From Sphingomonas sp. (GTDB taxonomy: Bacteria; Pseudomonadota; Alphaproteobacteria; Sphingomonadales; Sphingomonadaceae), in the NCBI RefSeq assembly GCF_019635455.1, contig NZ_JAHBZJ010000011.1, forward strand, positions 1 through 64,000: a stretch of 64,000 nucleotides of DNA, read 5' to 3'. A program made the position numbers and the translations under genes. The first letter of the stretch is position 1. Each line of letters opens with the position of its first letter. The notes below the pieces were generated by a model that did not search any database, had not been told where the DNA came from, and saw only the letters and a program-made list of their open reading frames with translations. Below, in pieces: positions 1-7,655 of the stretch.

Positions 1-121
1 CCAGCGTCTCCTCCATTTCGAGGATGATCATGCGGATCATCTTCGCCGGGTCTTCAGCCTTGTCGAGAAGGTCGGTGAAGTTGGCGGCGATGATGTCGCG
101 GGTGCGAGAGAAAATGCCCAT
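1..121 (-). CDS. pspA: Phage shock protein A (5' part, cut by window edge)
   Basis: Only the first 40 codons are present; the rest lies left of the window. The N-terminus begins [15 protein letters not shown] and continues with a DLLDKAEDP segment, which I recognise as the amphipathic membrane-binding helix of PspA/IM30. The family coats and protects the inner membrane under stress and, in enterobacteria, inhibits PspF. An AAGGAG ribosome site lies about 10 bases before the ATG. Upstream on the same strand are a small secreted-peptide gene and a sigma-54 promoter, and pspF faces away. This is the standard psp arrangement. Confidence 0.9.
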   Translation of the reverse strand, partial: MGIFSRTRDIIAANFTDLLDKAEDPAKMIRMIILEMEETL

Positions 122-188
122 CTGAAAGCTACTCCTTGGAATTTCGTGCCGCCGGGCGGGCTAGGGGATCCCGCCCGGCGGGGATCGC

Positions 189-332
189 TCAGCGTCCGGG
201 CTGAGCGGAAATCGTCGCCGCATGGGCGGCCCCCGGTGCGATCGCGCCCATCAGGCAGGTGGTGCTGACCACCAATGTGCAGGCGATCGCCGCGAGGGTG
301 GTGCGAAAGCTGGTGTGGCCCTTGTACGTCAT
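189..332 (-). CDS. Small secreted peptide in the pspA operon (47 aa)
   Basis: A 47-codon frame lies between the sigma-54 promoter and pspA, same strand, 67 bases before the pspA ATG. An AAGGGA ribosome site precedes the ATG. The product has a positively charged start (MTYKGHTSFR), a hydrophobic stretch (about residues 12-33) and an Ala-rich end GAAHAATISAQ resembling a signal-peptidase I site, leaving a mature peptide of only about 8-10 residues. It could instead stay as a single-span membrane peptide. I do not recognise a named family. Its position suggests induction with pspA under membrane stress; that is inference. Confidence 0.6.
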   Translation of the reverse strand: MTYKGHTSFRTTLAAIACTLVVSTTCLMGAIAPGAAHAATISAQPGR

Positions 333-386
333 GTTCCGTCCCTTGGATCTCGTTCGTGATGCCGTCTTGCGGCTTGCCCACAGCAT

Positions 387-402
387 TGCAGGGGGCGTGC
401 CA
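387..402 (-). promoter_or_regulatory. Sigma-54 promoter for the pspA operon
   Basis: On the minus strand the sequence TGGCACG-CCCC-CTGC matches the -24/-12 consensus TGGCACG-N4-TTGC at all but one position, with the correct GG-N10-GC spacing. It points toward the small peptide gene and pspA. The divergent pspF encodes the matching sigma-54 activator. Confidence 0.85.
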
Positions 403-414
403 ATTCGCGAAAAT

Positions 415-493
415 CGCAGAAATCTGCGGGTTGCTGGTTCGATTGGCTGGGCGCGGAACTGCGCACTTGCCAAGTGTTGGGAAAATATCCCAA
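415..493. promoter_or_regulatory. Palindrome cluster, candidate PspF enhancer/operator sites
   Basis: Three inverted repeats lie between the -24 element and pspF: CGCAGA-aa-TCTGCG (415-428), CACTTG-c-CAAGTG (464-476) and TTGGGA-aaata-TCCCAA (477-493). The last ends 10 bases before the pspF ATG. In E. coli, PspF binds upstream of pspA at sites that overlap its own promoter and so represses itself; a similar layout is inferred here. Which palindrome is the true site is not known. Confidence 0.5.
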
Positions 494-503
494 AGGTTCG
501 CGC

Positions 504-1535
504 ATGGAGCGAACGACTCAGGTGATCGGCCAGTCCGGCGCGTTTCTTGACGCGCTCGAACTCGCCTCGCGCGCCGCCGGGCTCGACCGGCCGGTGCTGG
601 TGATCGGTGAGCGTGGGACCGGCAAGGAACTGGTTGCGGAGCGTCTCCACCGCCTGTCCGCGCGCTGGGACCAGCCGCTCGTCGTCATGAACTGCGCCGC
701 GCTGCCCGAAACGCTGATCGAGGCGGAGCTGTTCGGGCATGAGGCCGGATCGTTCACCGGCGCGACCAAGGGCCGGGCCGGGCGGTTCGAGGAGGCCGAT
801 GGCGGCACGCTGTTCCTCGACGAACTCGGTACGCTCAGCATGGCGGCGCAGGATCGCCTGCTCCGCGCGGTCGAATATGGCGAGATCACCCGGATCGGCG
901 CCTCGCGCCCGCTGCGGGTCGATGTCCGCATCGTCGCCGCCACCAACGAACATCTGCCCGATCGTGTCGAGCGGGGGACGTTCCGCGCCGATCTGCTCGA
1001 CCGCCTCTCGTTCGAGGTGGTGACCTTGCCGCCGCTGCGCGCCCGGGCCGGCGACGTGCTGGTGCTGGCGGAATTCTTCGGTCGCCGCATGGCCGCCGAA
1101 ATCGGGCGCGCGTGGGAGGGGTTCGGCCCGACCGCGCTCGACGCGCTCACCGATCACGACTGGCCCGGCAATGTCCGCGAATTGCGCAACGTGGTCGAGC
1201 GCGCGGTCTATCGCTGGGATCGCGAGGGGCCGGTCGATGCGATCCAGGTCGATCCCTTCGCCTCGCCCTATCGTCCACGCCCGCTGCCGCGCCCCGGCAA
1301 TGCCGCGCCGGTTCAACTGACCACCGAAGAGCCGGGGCCGATCCCCCAGCCGCAGGACGACGACATGCCCGGCGACTTCAAGAGCCGGGTCAACCGGTTC
1401 GAGCATCAGCTGCTGTCCCGCGCGCTGTCGGAAAACCGGTTCAACCAGCGCGCGACCGCCGACGCGCTCGGGCTCAGCTACGATCAGCTGCGCCACGCGC
1501 TTAAACGCCACGAACTGCTCGGCGCCGGCGGCTGA
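504..1535 (+). CDS. pspF: Sigma-54-dependent activator of the psp operon
   Basis: 343-aa AAA+ enhancer-binding protein without an N-terminal receiver domain, as in PspF. Walker A is GERGTGKE (about 35-42), Walker B is the GGTLFLDE segment, and the sigma-54 contact loop is GSFTGA (about 82-87) instead of the usual GAFTGA. The C-terminus carries a Fis-type helix-turn-helix (RATADALGLSYDQLRHAL). The start at MERTTQVIGQ is chosen because PspF proteins begin this way; an in-frame ATG 30 bases upstream would overlap the last palindrome. Divergent from pspA, it should drive that operon from the sigma-54 promoter. Confidence 0.9.
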   Translation: MERTTQVIGQSGAFLDALELASRAAGLDRPVLVIGERGTGKELVAERLHRLSARWDQPLVVMNCAALPETLIEAELFGHEAGSFTGATKGRAGRFEEADGGTLFLDELGTLSMAAQDRLLRAVEYGEITRIGASRPLRVDVRIVAATNEHLPDRVERGTFRADLLDRLSFEVVTLPPLRARAGDVLVLAEFFGRRMAAEIGRAWEGFGPTALDALTDHDWPGNVRELRNVVERAVYRWDREGPVDAIQVDPFASPYRPRPLPRPGNAAPVQLTTEEPGPIPQPQDDDMPGDFKSRVNRFEHQLLSRALSENRFNQRATADALGLSYDQLRHALKRHELLGAGG

Positions 1536-1634
1536 TCGCCCGTTTCGATCCCGTCACGAGAAAAAATTGTGCAGCGGACAGGGGGCTGATGCGTTAGTCG
1601 GGCGCGACTTCACGAAAAACGGAGGGTTTTTCCC

Positions 1635-2249
1635 ATGGCATTCGAACTTCCCACGCTCCCCTATGCGAAGGACGCGCTCGCGCCGACCATCTCTGCCGAG
1701 ACGCTCGAATTTCACTATGGCAAGCATCACAAGGCCTATGTCGACAAGACCAACGGCTTCGTCGCCGACAAGGGGCTTGAGGGCAAGAAGCTGTCGGAGG
1801 TGATCCGGCACGCGAAGGAAACCGGCGACAAGGCGCTGTTCAACAACAGCGCACAGATCTGGAACCACAGCTTTTACTGGTTCGGCCTGACCCCGGAAAA
1901 GAAGGAGCCGACCGGCAAGCTCGCCGAGATGATCGAGAAGAGCTTCGGATCGAAGGAAGCGCTGGTGGAAAAGCTGGTGGCCGAGGCGACCGGGCATTTC
2001 TCCAACGGCTGGGGCTGGCTGGTGCTCGACGGCGGCGAGATCAAGGTGACGTCGCTGCACGACGCCGATACGCCGGTGGTCTACGACTATAAGCCGTTGC
2101 TGACGATCGACGTCTGGGAACACGCCTATTACATCGATTATCGCAACGCGCGCCCGGGCTATCTCGACGCGATCACCAAGATCATCGACTGGGATTTCGT
2201 CGCCGCCAACCTCGACGGCGAAGGCGTAAGCCGCGCCGACCAGGGCTGA
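1635..2249 (+). CDS. sodB: Superoxide dismutase (Fe/Mn family)
   Basis: 204 aa, full family length. It dismutates superoxide to oxygen and hydrogen peroxide in the cytoplasm. The four metal ligands are visible: His27 (EFHYGKHH), His78 (WNHSFYW), Asp159 and His163 (DVWEHAYY). Overall sequence resembles Fe-type enzymes, though metal choice cannot be settled from sequence alone. A strong GGAGGG ribosome site precedes the ATG. It is a single-gene unit ending in a hairpin shared with the convergent yciB. Confidence 0.95.
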   Translation: MAFELPTLPYAKDALAPTISAETLEFHYGKHHKAYVDKTNGFVADKGLEGKKLSEVIRHAKETGDKALFNNSAQIWNHSFYWFGLTPEKKEPTGKLAEMIEKSFGSKEALVEKLVAEATGHFSNGWGWLVLDGGEIKVTSLHDADTPVVYDYKPLLTIDVWEHAYYIDYRNARPGYLDAITKIIDWDFVAANLDGEGVSRADQG

Positions 2250-2271
2250 ACGCCTCGACAAATCCGAGTGG

Positions 2272-2297
2272 ACGGGCCGGGGGTGACCTCGGCCCGT
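2272..2297. terminator. Hairpin between convergent sodB and yciB
   Basis: ACGGGCCG (2272-2279) pairs with CGGCCCGT (2290-2297) around a 10-base loop, directly after the sodB stop and before the yciB stop on the other strand. No long T run follows on either strand, so intrinsic termination is likely but not certain. Confidence 0.5.
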
Positions 2298-2302
2298 TCG
2301 CG

Positions 2303-2932
2303 TCACCCCTCGGGCGGGAGCGCCTTGTCGACGATTTCCGGATCGGTCGTCAGGCCGTGGCGCAGCAGCATCGGGATATTGCCGGCGGCAAACAATAGCG
2401 TCAGCGGCACCACGCCCCACAGCTTGAAGCCGACCCAGAAATCCCAGCTCTGGGTACGCCACACGATTTCGTTCAGCACCGCCATCACGGCGAAGAACAC
2501 CGCCCAGTTGATCGTCAGCAGCCGCCAGCCCTTGGCCGTCAGCCCGGGATAGGCGCTTTCGAGCAGCATCTGGAGCAGCGGTTTCCGGGCGATCAGGCCA
2601 TATGCCAGCACGATCGCGAACATCGCGTAGACGATGGTCGGCTTGACCTTGATGAAGGTTTCATCGTGGAACCACAGGGTCAGCCCGCCGAACACCAGCA
2701 CCAGCACGCCTGAAATCCACAGCATCGGCGAAATGTGCCGCGTCTTCCACAGCGACAACCCCATCGCGAGGAAGATCGCGACCATGAACGCCGCCGTCGC
2801 GATCAGCACCCGCGCCAGCTGCGGTCCCGGCGCGAAGGTGTTGACCAGGAAGAAAATCGCCAGCGGACCGAAATCGATCAGCATGCGCAGGCCGGGGGAG
2901 GGGGCGGGTTTCGTGGATGCGGCGTCAGTCAT
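2303..2932 (-). CDS. yciB: Inner membrane protein YciB / septation protein A family
   Basis: 209 aa, mostly hydrophobic with about five membrane spans. Family features include the LLIDFGPLAIFFLVN-type N-terminal segment, FGGLTLWFHDETFIKVKPTIVY and a WAVFFAVMAVLNE span. YciB/IspZ proteins are inner-membrane proteins linked to envelope integrity and septation in enterobacteria and Shigella; the molecular function is unsettled. Start is set at MTDAAST, followed by a polar Pro-rich lead before the first span. It lies downstream of ftsY on the same strand with about a 100-base gap. Confidence 0.88.
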   Translation of the reverse strand: MTDAASTKPAPSPGLRMLIDFGPLAIFFLVNTFAPGPQLARVLIATAAFMVAIFLAMGLSLWKTRHISPMLWISGVLVLVFGGLTLWFHDETFIKVKPTIVYAMFAIVLAYGLIARKPLLQMLLESAYPGLTAKGWRLLTINWAVFFAVMAVLNEIVWRTQSWDFWVGFKLWGVVPLTLLFAAGNIPMLLRHGLTTDPEIVDKALPPEG

Positions 2933-3035
2933 GCTGCTCCCATGCCGGTTCGTGTCGGGGAAAGTCGAGGGTGAATTTGCGGATCGCCGCCGTCGCGCGG
3001 CCCCGCGATCGTGCCAATGGGGAAGGCGCCGGCTC

Positions 3036-3968
3036 TCATCCCTTCTGAAACGTTTCGACTCCGGCAATGATCCGCGCGACCTCGTGCGGATCGAACCCGC
3101 GCAGGTCGTCCACCTTCTCGCCCACGCCGATCGCATGGATGGGCAGCCGGTATTTCTCTGCCGCCGCGACCAGCACGCCGCCGCGCGCGGTGCCGTCCAG
3201 CTTGGTCATCACGATGCCGGTCACGCCGGCAACCTCCTTGAACACCTCGATCTGGCTCAGCGCGTTCTGGCCCGTGGTGGCGTCGAGCACCAGCAGCACG
3301 TCGTGCGGCGCGCCCGGGTCGATCCGGCCCAGCACGCGGCGGATCTTGGCCAGTTCGTCCATCAACTCGCGCTTGTTCTGCAACCGGCCGGCGGTATCGA
3401 CGATCAGTACATCGACCTGTTCCTCGTTCGCCCGTTTGAGCGCCTCGAACGCGATGCCCGCCGCATCGCCGCCTTCCGCGCCGGACACGATCGGTACGCC
3501 GACCCGATCGGCCCAGGTCTTGAGCTGGCCGATCGCGGCGGCGCGAAACGTGTCGCCGGCCGCCAGCATCACCTTAAGCCCGTCGCCCTTCAGGATCGCG
3601 GCGAGCTTCGCGATCGTCGTCGTCTTGCCCGATCCGTTGACGCCGATCACCAGCATCACCTGTGGCCGCCCCTTGTCGGTCATCAGCGGCCGGGCGACGG
3701 GGGCGAGCGCCTTTTCGATCTCCTCGGCGACGACCAGGCGGATGCCCAGTTCCTCCATCCCGCGCTCGACCTGCTCCTCTTCCAGCCGGTCGCGGATCCG
3801 CATCGCGGTGGCCGGGCCAAGGTCGCTGGCGATCAGCGCTTCCTCGATCTCGTCCAGCGTCTCGCCGTCGAGCCGCGCCGCGCCCAGCCCGGCAAGATTG
3901 CCGACCAGCCGGTCCGATGTCTTCTTGAACCCGCCCAGCAGGCGATCGCGCCAACTCGGTCCGCTCAT
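3036..3968 (-). CDS. ftsY: Signal recognition particle receptor FtsY
   Basis: 310-aa SRP-family GTPase. G1 is GVNGSGKTTTIAKLA, followed by DTAGRLQNKRELMDEL and TKLDGTARGG. A short N domain (SWRDRLLGGFKKTSDRL) replaces the long acidic A domain of E. coli, which is typical of alphaproteobacteria. FtsY docks SRP-bound ribosomes at the inner membrane; its partner ffh lies about 4 kb away at 7.7 kb. The ATG overlaps the end of mtaB by 4 bases, so the two are translationally coupled. Confidence 0.95.
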   Translation of the reverse strand: MSGPSWRDRLLGGFKKTSDRLVGNLAGLGAARLDGETLDEIEEALIASDLGPATAMRIRDRLEEEQVERGMEELGIRLVVAEEIEKALAPVARPLMTDKGRPQVMLVIGVNGSGKTTTIAKLAAILKGDGLKVMLAAGDTFRAAAIGQLKTWADRVGVPIVSGAEGGDAAGIAFEALKRANEEQVDVLIVDTAGRLQNKRELMDELAKIRRVLGRIDPGAPHDVLLVLDATTGQNALSQIEVFKEVAGVTGIVMTKLDGTARGGVLVAAAEKYRLPIHAIGVGEKVDDLRGFDPHEVARIIAGVETFQKG

Positions 3969-5206
3969 GCCGGCACCCCGCTCAACCTGCCATCCTCAAC
4001 CCTGTCGATCTTCACTGTCGCTATCGTCCCGATCTGTGCCGGCTGGGAAAGGCGCACGGCCGCGAAATTGCCGGCATGGCCCTGGTCACCCGGCCGTTCG
4101 ACCAGCACCGCCTGCCGCGTTCCGACCAGCGAGTCCAGCCATGCCGACCGCCGCGCCGCCGCCCGTTCGCGCAACGCCGCCGCACGCGCCTTCGCCACGC
4201 CGGGGGGCAGCTGTGGCATCCGCGCCGCCGGGGTGCCGTCGCGCGGGCTGTAGGGAAAGATATGGGCATGGACGATGTCGCAATCGTCGATCAGCGCGCG
4301 CGTGTTCGCCGCCATCGCTTCATCCTCGGTCGGGAAGCCCGCGATCAGGTCGGCGCCGATCGCGATGTCCTCCCGCGCGGCCTTCAGCCGTTCGACCAGC
4401 GCCACGCTGTCGGCGCGCGCATGGCGCCGCTTCATCCGCTTGAGGATCATGTCGTCCCCCGCCTGAAGCGACAGATGGACGTGCGGCATCACCCGCGCCT
4501 CCTGTGTCAGCAGCGCGAACAGCCGATCGTCGATCTCCACCCCGTCGAGCGAGGAAAGGCGCAACCGTTCGACCCGCGTGTGCGCCAGCACCCGCTCGAC
4601 CAGCTGGCCCAGCGTCGGCGCGCCCGGCAGGTCCGGGCCATAGCTGGTCAGATCGACGCCGGTCAGAACGACCTCCCGATGCCCCGCCGCGACCAGCGTG
4701 GCGATGCGGTCGATCACCGCGCCCGCCGGCACCGACCGGCTGTTGCCCCGGCCATAGGGGATCGCGCAGAAGGTGCAGCGATGGTCGCACCCGTTCTGCA
4801 CCTCGACGAAGGCGCGGGCATGGGCCGAAAAGCTGGAGGCGAGATGCGGGGCGGTCTGGCGCACCGCCATGATGTCCTGGACCAGCGCCGCATCGTCGGA
4901 CCGCCACGCGTCCGGTCGCAGCTTTTCGGCATTGCCGATCACGCGATCGACTTCCGTCATGGCGCCAAAGCCTTGCGGATCGATCTGCGCGGCACAGCCG
5001 GTGACGACGATCTGGGCCGACGGGCGGTCGCGCCGGGCGCGGCGGATCGCCTGACGCGTCTGGCGCACAGCCTCGTTCGTCACCGCACAGCTGTTCACCA
5101 CGACGACGTCGCGGGAGCCAAGCAGGGTGCGAATCGTTTCGCTTTCGGCCAGATTGAGCCGGCAGCCGAGGCTGATGACCTCTGGAGCGGCGATGGAGGA
5201 CGACAT
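3965..5206 (-). CDS. mtaB: tRNA t6A37 methylthiotransferase MtaB
   Basis: 413 aa, a radical-SAM methylthiotransferase converting t6A37 to ms2t6A37 in ANN-decoding tRNAs. The N-terminal MTTase domain supplies three cluster cysteines (LGCRLN, NSCAV, VTGCAAQ); the radical-SAM core has CDHRCTFC followed by AIPYGRG; a TRAM-like domain follows. MtaB rather than MiaB is supported by the LGCRLN motif and the RGNSRS segment. The start is MSSSIAAPEVISLG; its ATG shares a CATG with the divergent DUF924 gene. It overlaps ftsY, forming an mtaB-ftsY pair common in alphaproteobacteria. Confidence 0.92.
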   Translation of the reverse strand: MSSSIAAPEVISLGCRLNLAESETIRTLLGSRDVVVVNSCAVTNEAVRQTRQAIRRARRDRPSAQIVVTGCAAQIDPQGFGAMTEVDRVIGNAEKLRPDAWRSDDAALVQDIMAVRQTAPHLASSFSAHARAFVEVQNGCDHRCTFCAIPYGRGNSRSVPAGAVIDRIATLVAAGHREVVLTGVDLTSYGPDLPGAPTLGQLVERVLAHTRVERLRLSSLDGVEIDDRLFALLTQEARVMPHVHLSLQAGDDMILKRMKRRHARADSVALVERLKAAREDIAIGADLIAGFPTEDEAMAANTRALIDDCDIVHAHIFPYSPRDGTPAARMPQLPPGVAKARAAALRERAAARRSAWLDSLVGTRQAVLVERPGDQGHAGNFAAVRLSQPAQIGTIATVKIDRVEDGRLSGVPA

Positions 5207-5783
5207 GAGCGGCGATCTAGGGTCCGGAACGGGCGAAGTCCATGATTGTGCGCAGGCGGTGCTGCGCTTCTGGTTCGATGAACTGACGCCGGAGCAGCAT
5301 TTCGCGAAGGACGATGCGCTCGATCGCACGATCGCCGGCCGGTTCGGCGAAGCGCACGACATGGTGTTGGCGAGCGGTGCCGCCGGCTGGCGCGACGGGC
5401 CGGACTGCCTGTTGGCCGCGGTGATCCTGCTCGATCAGTTCAGCCGCAACATCCATCGCGGCACCGCACGGGCATTTGCCGCCGACTCGCTCGCGCTGTC
5501 GCTGTCGCTGGAGGGGATCGCCAAGGGGTGGGACGCGCAGATGGCGCCGGACCGCGCGGCGTTTCTCTATATGCCGCTGATGCACGCCGAAAATGTCGAG
5601 GCGCAGCGGATGAGCCTTCAGAAATTCACCGCGCTCGGACGCCCGGAAAATCTGCGCTTTGCGATGGAGCATGCCGTCGTCATCGAACAGTTCGGCCGGT
5701 TTCCCAGCCGCAACGCGGCGCTGGGGCGTGAAAGCACGCGCGAGGAGCGCGACTATCTGAAGCGGCCGGACGCCGGCTGGTAG
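5205..5783 (+). CDS. DUF924 family protein
   Basis: 192 aa. The segments VLRFWFDELTPEQHFAKDDALD, LILLDQFSRNIHRGT-like (here VILLDQFSRNIHRGTARAFA) and YMPLMHAE with FPSRNAALGRESTREE are hallmarks of DUF924, an all-helical, TPR-like family of unknown function. A GGAGGA ribosome site sits 5-6 bases before ATGAGC, which decides the start even though it overlaps the divergent mtaB start. It probably lacks a signal peptide and is cytoplasmic. No operon partner is seen. Confidence 0.85.
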   Translation: MSGDLGSGTGEVHDCAQAVLRFWFDELTPEQHFAKDDALDRTIAGRFGEAHDMVLASGAAGWRDGPDCLLAAVILLDQFSRNIHRGTARAFAADSLALSLSLEGIAKGWDAQMAPDRAAFLYMPLMHAENVEAQRMSLQKFTALGRPENLRFAMEHAVVIEQFGRFPSRNAALGRESTREERDYLKRPDAGW

Positions 5784-5787
5784 GCGT

Positions 5788-7428
5788 TCAGCCTGCGGCC
5801 CGGCGGGTATTGTCGGTGATCGTATCGATGCGCGGCGCCGCTTCCCCTTGCGGGCGGACGAGCAGGCGGCGTTCGGCCAGCATGCGGCGCACCCCCGCGA
5901 CCGACAGCGGCTTGCCATAGTGCCAGCCCTGCGCCTTTGCGCAGCCCAGCGCCTTCAGCCGCGCCTCGATCGCCGCGTCCTCCACGCCCTCTGCGGTGAT
6001 CGGCAGGTTCAGGCTTTCGCCCAGCGATACGATGGCATTGACGATCGCGGCGGAATCGACGCTTTCGTTGAGCGAGATGATGAAGCTCTTGTCGATCTTG
6101 ATGCGATCGAACGGCAGCGCGCGCAGATGCGCCAGGCTGGAATAGCCGGTGCCGAAATCGTCCAGCGCCAGCTGCGCGCCCTGGTTCTTCAGGCTGCCCA
6201 CGATCGACTGCGCCAGCGCCAGATTCTCGAACAACGCGCTTTCGGTGATCTCGATCTCCAGCCGGCTGGCGGGGAAGCCGGTTTCGGTCAGCACCTTGAT
6301 GATCTTCTGTGCCAGCCACGCGTCGCGCAACTGCCAGGGCGAGATGTTGATCGACAGGTTGAGCGAGGCGTCCCAGTCGCGCGCGGCGGTGAACGCCTGC
6401 GCCATGATCGACAGCGACATGTCGGCGATCATCCCGGTTTCCTCGGCGATCGGGATGAACAGTTCGGGGCTGATCAGCCCGCGGGTCGGATGTTCCCACC
6501 GCGCCAGCACCTCGAACCCGTGCAGCCGGCCGGTAGTGAGATCGATCTGCTGCTCGAAATAGGGGACGATCTCGCCGCGCGGGATCGCGCTGCGCAGCCC
6601 CGATTCCAGCTCGTTGCGCGCCTGTAGCTCGCGCTCCATCGAATGGTCGAACCAGGCGTGGCGGTTGCGCCCCGATTTCTTGGCCGCGTACATCGCGATG
6701 TCGGCGGCGCGCATCAGCGAATCGATGCTCGGGCAATCGAAATCCGAACGGGCGAGGCCGACCGATCCCGAAATATGCAGGCGCAGGCCGTCCACCTCGA
6801 ACGGCTGGGCCATCCGCGCGACGATGCGGTCGGCGATCCGCTCGACGACGTCGGGATGTTCGGAATCGAACAGGAAACCACAGGCGAATTCGTCGCCGCC
6901 CAGCCGCGCGGTCAGCGCGACCGGCGGCATCGCCGCGGCGATCTCGCCCGCGACGCAGCGGAGCAGCGAGTCGCCGACCGCATGGCCGTGCATGTCGTTG
7001 ACCGTCTTGAAATGGTCGAGGTCGATGACCAGCATGGCCATCGCCTTGCGCCGTCGCTGGGCGTTGACGAACATCGCCGCGCCTTCCTCCGCGACGCTGC
7101 GGCGGTTGAGGAAGCCGGTCAGCGGATCGCGGCTCGCCAGCATGTGCGCGCGCTCCTCCGCTTCGGTGCGGATGCGGACTTCATCCGACAGGGCGCGGTG
7201 GCGGCGCCAGCCGAACAGGATCAGCGCGACGTTCAGCAACAGCGCGATGATCAGCGTGCGGTCCGCCGGCGCCTCGCCCTCGAAATAATGTTTGAGCGTC
7301 TTGGACAGCACCGAACTGCCGGTGCCGACGAACATCAGGATGGCGGCGACGCTGATCGCGCCGGTGATCATGTCACTGCCGGTCGGTGCGCGTTCGGCCT
7401 CGCTGTCGACGTCTGTGTCCCGCGCCAT
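5788..7428 (-). CDS. GGDEF-EAL cyclic-di-GMP signalling protein
   Basis: 546 aa. Two N-terminal membrane segments (MITGAISVAAILMFVG and TLIIALLLNVALILFGW) are followed by a diguanylate cyclase domain with intact LGGDEF and a phosphodiesterase domain whose signature reads EVL in place of EAL, with DDFGTGYSS and AEGVED present. No RxxD inhibitory site was seen before GGDEF. EVL variants can be active, so it may make, break or both make and break c-di-GMP at the inner membrane. The XrtA exopolysaccharide locus about 25 kb away is a plausible target process, but that is inference. It diverges from ffh. Confidence 0.9.
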   Translation of the reverse strand: MARDTDVDSEAERAPTGSDMITGAISVAAILMFVGTGSSVLSKTLKHYFEGEAPADRTLIIALLLNVALILFGWRRHRALSDEVRIRTEAEERAHMLASRDPLTGFLNRRSVAEEGAAMFVNAQRRRKAMAMLVIDLDHFKTVNDMHGHAVGDSLLRCVAGEIAAAMPPVALTARLGGDEFACGFLFDSEHPDVVERIADRIVARMAQPFEVDGLRLHISGSVGLARSDFDCPSIDSLMRAADIAMYAAKKSGRNRHAWFDHSMERELQARNELESGLRSAIPRGEIVPYFEQQIDLTTGRLHGFEVLARWEHPTRGLISPELFIPIAEETGMIADMSLSIMAQAFTAARDWDASLNLSINISPWQLRDAWLAQKIIKVLTETGFPASRLEIEITESALFENLALAQSIVGSLKNQGAQLALDDFGTGYSSLAHLRALPFDRIKIDKSFIISLNESVDSAAIVNAIVSLGESLNLPITAEGVEDAAIEARLKALGCAKAQGWHYGKPLSVAGVRRMLAERRLLVRPQGEAAPRIDTITDNTRRAAG

Positions 7429-7655
7429 GCCGGATCGTTCCCCTGAATGCTGATGCACGGACCGGATATTCCATGGCGAGAGTGTAGATGGGGTTAAAGC
7501 GGCGCGTGGTTGCACTTATCTGCGCATGCGGCTATGCGGCCCCGGCCGTTCCCATGGAGCGCGACGACATATGCCCGGCGGGGCAACGCTGGCCGACGAG
7601 GTTTCGTCCGCCGGCGTTTTATGCGTTTCGGGCCTGGGAGCAATGGGAGAAGCGA

